The notes beneath the pieces are model-generated. The model ran no database searches and was not told the origin of the DNA. It saw only the letters and a program-made list of their open reading frames with translations. Both the position numbers and the translations under genes were made by a program. Shown in pieces: positions 13,751-16,312 of a DNA stretch of 16,312 bases (position 1 is the stretch's first letter; every line of letters starts with the position of its first letter). This stretch comes from Clostridiales bacterium (GTDB lineage: Bacteria > Bacillota > Clostridia > Lachnospirales > Lachnospiraceae): contig JAHZAR010000062.1 of NCBI GenBank assembly GCA_019423835.1, positions 1 to 16,312 on the forward strand, read 5' to 3'.

Positions 13751-14197
13751 GTGAAGAAAAAAGAACAAAAGACAGAAGACAGGAAGAAAACGCACGGGGA
13801 AAAGAAAAGTGGAAAAGGAAAAACGGCACTTCAGGCATCCATTACAGTGGAGGCTTCTCTTGTGATGGCAGTGGTGCTCTTTACCTGTGCTGCTGTCCTG
13901 GGAGAAGGTTTCCGGGTGCATGAAAGGACAGCTGGTATGCTGATTCTCATGGATGCGGCAGAGATGGCACAGACAGGTATAGATCGAGAGAGTTCCATAA
14001 AGGAAAGTGAGAAGTGGGCGAACAGGGCAATCAGCTCCTTTTATCGTTCAGCAGGAAACTCCATCAGCATAGAACAGAAAGGAAAAGATCTGATAGGAGT
14101 CCTAAATAATAGAAAGGGACGGGAGGAAGGAACCGTGCAGATAAAACAGTTTGAACCTCAGCAGTTTCTGAGAATCGTGAGAGCAATTGGAATATAA
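13751..14197 (+). CDS. Second TadE/TadF-like pseudopilin
   Basis: 148 residues from a GTG with GGGAGAG about 8 nt upstream. A very basic leader (about 29 residues, many Lys) is followed by SITVEASLVMAVVLFTCAAV (30-49). With cleavage after Ala29, Glu34 is at position +5, matching the class. The residue before the cut is Ala rather than the usual Gly, which prepilin peptidases accept less often. The rest (50-148) is a small extracytoplasmic alpha-rich domain with no recognised motif and no cysteines beyond the membrane helix. It is shorter than the first TadE-like protein and lacks the Cys/His modules. The 97-bp gap after peptidase 2 contains a 21-codon frame (13650-13715) that I do not accept as a gene. 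Confidence 0.75.
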   Translation: MKKKEQKTEDRKKTHGEKKSGKGKTALQASITVEASLVMAVVLFTCAAVLGEGFRVHERTAGMLILMDAAEMAQTGIDRESSIKESEKWANRAISSFYRSAGNSISIEQKGKDLIGVLNNRKGREEGTVQIKQFEPQQFLRIVRAIGI

Positions 14198-14297
14198 GGG
14201 AGTATTCACTCCATGACAGTTCTGTCAGCAGTTTCACAGTCAGATTTTGCTGCTGCAGAAGGCAAACCTGTCTGGAAACAGATTGGGAGGTGGAAAC

Positions 14298-15932
14298 GTG
14301 GAGCAGTTAAAGGTGACCTACCAAAGGGAAATGAACCACAATTATATGATTTTATGCGCTCCGGAACTTCAGGCAGACAGTTATGTGGGAAAAATGCTTT
14401 CAGATAATAATATAGAGGGGCTTTTGAAATTCCGCCAGAAACATACAGAGGAAGGGGCAGTATATTATTATGAGATAACTTCAAAGCAGCCTCTCAGAAG
14501 ACTTCTGGAAGGAAGACTTATAACCTATGACGAAATCCGGGCTCTTCTGCTCTCAACAGCCGGAATGCTGCGCCGTACGGAGGAATATCTTCTGAAAGAA
14601 GAACAGATACTGCTGGAACCAGAATATATTTATGTAGAGCCGGAGGAGTTTTCAGTTTTTTTCTGCCTGCTTCCGGGATACAGCCACAGCTTTCCGGACG
14701 CTTTTACGAAACTGCTTCAATATGTTCTCGATAAGGTCAATCATCAGGATCACAGAAGTGTTGTCCTGGCCTATGGGCTCTACCATGAGAGTCTCAAAGA
14801 AAACTATGGGATGGAGGATCTTCTGAAATATCTTTCAGGAGTTGAGGGGGAAAAAAACAGATGGGAGAATACAAAGTCTTTACAGTGCGAAGACAGAGAG
14901 AAGGACCGGAACAACTGGGAAACAGCTGAAAATGGGGAAAACATGGAAGAAGAGAAGGCGGACAGATGCAGCGGATTTGTTCAGGTCACGCAGAGAGAAC
15001 AATATAGCAGGAGCAGAACGAAGGAAAGGAAAGAAAACCAGGAGGAATACACAGACACTGGGAGGGAGAAGCAGGAAAAGAAATGGAAAAACAATAAGGA
15101 AGCGGTGGTTGACAATGTTTCCGAGGAAAAAGAAGAAACCGAAGAAAGAGAAAGAAAGGATGGATTTTTCCAGCCGTTCAGGCTGGTCTTCACCATTCTT
15201 GTCCTGGAAGGATTCATTTATCTGTTCAAAGGAATGCCGGGGCTGAGAAGCTATGGAATTTTGCCATGTGTCATAGTAACTCTGGTATTTCTGGTTGGGA
15301 GGATCGGATTGGTCCCTAAACATCTGTCAGAGGCAGAAAGGCAAAAAAAGTTCAAAACGGATCAGAGGGAAAAAAAGAGATGGTTGCAGAGGGAGAGAAC
15401 AGAAAGTGAAAGGGCAGGGAGAAATCATTCAGGAAAGGGATATGCAGAGAGAGAGCAGAAACAGCGGGAAAAAATCGGAAGCGCCAGAGTAGCCGGAAAA
15501 GAGGAGGATGAGTGGAAAATTCTGTTTCAGTCTTTAGATGAAGGAATTCCGGATGCAGAAATATGCGGGAAAAAGGAGGCGGAGACTGAGAAAGACACAC
15601 AGCTGTTAAATAATTCCTTATCTGCATCAGAAGGACACCATGCATGCCTGGAAAGCTCCTCTAAAGACAGAGAGGACATTGAAATTCCATATGTCCCATT
15701 TTTGATCGGAAAGCACAGTGAGATGAATGACTTTGTGCTCAGCTATCCCACGGTCAGCCGCCTTCACCTTAAAGTTGACAAAAAAGAGAGGGTTTACATT
15801 TTTACAGATATGAATTCTACCAATGGAACCGTAGTAAATGGATATAAGATGGAAGCAAATGAGACGGTAAGTGTAAAGGAGGGAGATATCATTCAGATAG
15901 CAGGGCTCAGTTACCGGTTCCGGGAGAACTGA
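14298..15932 (+). CDS. DUF6382-FHA domain membrane protein
   Basis: About 544 residues from GTG14298, which has GGGAGG with ideal spacing; the TTG/ATG-type starts upstream (14247) have no ribosome binding site. Residues 1-175 are a globular region like DUF6382 (EQLKVTYQREMNHNYMIL ... LEPEYIYVEPEEFSVFFCLL). Residues ~190-290 are a highly charged Lys/Glu/Arg linker. Two membrane segments follow near 293-312 and 318-340 (RLVFTILVLEGFIYLF; LPCVIVTLVFLVGRIGLV), then another charged linker. A C-terminal FHA domain covers about 467-540 (FLIGKHSEMNDFVL, TVSRLHLKV, STNGTVVNG, EGDIIQIAG). FHA domains bind phosphothreonine, and the key Arg, Ser and Asn positions are kept. Both soluble domains should face the cytoplasm. 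It may couple the Tad machine to a Ser/Thr kinase, though none is in the window. Last gene of the cluster. Confidence 0.87.
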   Translation: MEQLKVTYQREMNHNYMILCAPELQADSYVGKMLSDNNIEGLLKFRQKHTEEGAVYYYEITSKQPLRRLLEGRLITYDEIRALLLSTAGMLRRTEEYLLKEEQILLEPEYIYVEPEEFSVFFCLLPGYSHSFPDAFTKLLQYVLDKVNHQDHRSVVLAYGLYHESLKENYGMEDLLKYLSGVEGEKNRWENTKSLQCEDREKDRNNWETAENGENMEEEKADRCSGFVQVTQREQYSRSRTKERKENQEEYTDTGREKQEKKWKNNKEAVVDNVSEEKEETEERERKDGFFQPFRLVFTILVLEGFIYLFKGMPGLRSYGILPCVIVTLVFLVGRIGLVPKHLSEAERQKKFKTDQREKKRWLQRERTESERAGRNHSGKGYAEREQKQREKIGSARVAGKEEDEWKILFQSLDEGIPDAEICGKKEAETEKDTQLLNNSLSASEGHHACLESSSKDREDIEIPYVPFLIGKHSEMNDFVLSYPTVSRLHLKVDKKERVYIFTDMNSTNGTVVNGYKMEANETVSVKEGDIIQIAGLSYRFREN

Positions 15933-15948
15933 ATCATCCGGGAGCATG

Positions 15949-15985
15949 TGCCGTTACACGGCAGAGAAAGAAATCTATCTGTATT
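15949..15985 (+). terminator. Weak candidate terminator after the FHA gene
   Basis: TGCCGT (15949-15954), loop TAC, ACGGCA (15958-15963) forms a 6-bp hairpin 17 bp after the stop. The T-rich run (ATTTTTCT) begins only about 20 nt further on, so it is not a canonical terminator. No better candidate lies before the repeat array. Confidence 0.3.
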
Positions 15986-16028
15986 TTTCTATTGTTTTAG
16001 GGGAATAATCGTAGAATTGACAGTAAAT

Positions 16029-16069
16029 ATATGGTATAATGTCCGTAAGAGCGGACATTATACCTGCGC
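16029..16069. repeat. Repeat array copy 1 (32-bp palindrome with TATAAT)
   Basis: The palindrome at 16033-16064 has arms GGTATAATGTCCG and CGGACATTATACC (13 bp each, perfect) around TAAGAG. The 41 bases 16029-16069 are identical to the core of copies 2 and 3. TGGTATAAT is an extended -10 match; a TTGACA at 16017 is only 12 bp away, too close to be its -35. The sequence between copies 1 and 2 (16070-16135) is GC-rich and diverges from the other spacer. Confidence 0.8.
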
Positions 16070-16135
16070 CGAGCGGGGGCGCCCGAAGGGAGCCAAAACA
16101 CCTATACCGCGAGTGCGCATCCCTCGGAGAGATAG

Positions 16136-16202
16136 CATATCCGGAGGATATGGTATAATGTCCGTAAGAGCGGACATTATACCTGCGCATACCGGTTTCA
16201 GC
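16136..16202. repeat. Repeat array copy 2 (67-bp unit)
   Basis: Contains the small palindrome CATATCCGGAGGATATG (16136-16152) directly joined to the 32-bp palindrome (16152-16183), then a TGCGCATACCGGTTTCAGC tail. It is identical over all 67 bases to 16246-16312. The tail can pair with TGCTGAAAGCCG just downstream (16209-16220), forming another hairpin with one bulged base. Confidence 0.85.
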
Positions 16203-16245
16203 ATCTACTGCTGAAAGCCGGGCGCTGAGTTCCGCCGGAGGCTGC

Positions 16246-16312
16246 CATATCCGGAGGATATGGTATAATGTCCGTAAGAGCGGACATTATACCTGCGCAT
16301 ACCGGTTTCAGC
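16246..16312. repeat. Repeat array copy 3 (67-bp unit, reaches window end)
   Basis: Identical to 16136-16202, with a 110-bp period. The 32-bp palindrome is at 16262-16293. The window stops exactly at the end of the shared sequence, so the array may continue. Confidence 0.85.

Noticed and set aside
13161..13838. 225-codon open frame on the minus strand
   Set aside because: Antisense to prepilin peptidase 2 and the following pseudopilin; low-complexity Ser/Pro/Phe-rich translation typical of a shadow frame.
16017..16040. TTGACA/TATAAT as a standard promoter
   Set aside because: The spacer is only 12 bp, too short for a sigma-70 pair; only an extended -10 reading is possible.
16029..16312. CRISPR array
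   Set aside because: Repeats are 67 bp with a strong internal palindrome, the only complete interval is 43 bp, spacing is unequal (119 and 110 bp), and no cas gene is present.

Overview
The window looks like a chromosomal segment of a low-to-moderate GC Firmicute of class Clostridia, most likely a gut-type Lachnospiraceae. I base this on the Gram-positive Tad/Flp gene set with DUF5702 and FHA companions, the AGGAGG ribosome binding sites, the frequent TTG/GTG starts and the DUF2508 (YaaL-type) protein. I cannot name a species.

Left part, minus strand (1-3574): an ArsR-type regulator, a DUF2508 protein, a GH13 alpha-amylase-family enzyme and a glycogen branching enzyme (glgB, cut by the left edge) read in the same direction. 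This is a starch/glycogen carbohydrate block. A plus-strand transaldolase (3774-4430) diverges from arsR and ends at a good intrinsic terminator (4441-4480).

Middle and right part, plus strand (4601-15932): one long Tad (tight adherence, type IVb/Flp pilus) cluster. Order: sigma-70-type promoter, a structured leader of roughly 290 nt, A24 prepilin peptidase 1 (start apparently frameshifted), TadZ/CpaE-like ATPase with a degenerate P-loop, TadA/CpaF ATPase, TadB, TadC with a large extracytoplasmic Ig-like insert, Flp1-like pilin, DUF5702 pseudopilin-like protein, TadE-like pseudopilin with two C-terminal Cys/His modules, A24 prepilin peptidase 2, a second TadE-like pseudopilin, and a DUF6382-FHA membrane protein. 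Most genes overlap or abut, so they are probably co-transcribed. The peptidases would process the pilin and pseudopilins, TadA powers assembly on the TadB/TadC platform, TadZ may localise the machine, and the FHA protein may connect it to Ser/Thr phosphorylation.

The clear break in tight packing is between the DUF5702 gene and the first tadE-like gene. There a 25-bp RNA stem (12193-12217 with 12321-12345) closes on the ribosome binding site and start codon of the tadE-like gene. This is the most striking non-coding signal in the window.

Right edge (15933-16312): no gene. It holds a palindrome-rich repeat array: three copies of a 32-bp hairpin containing TATAAT, two of them within identical 67-bp repeats 110 bp apart. 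The array runs off the window.
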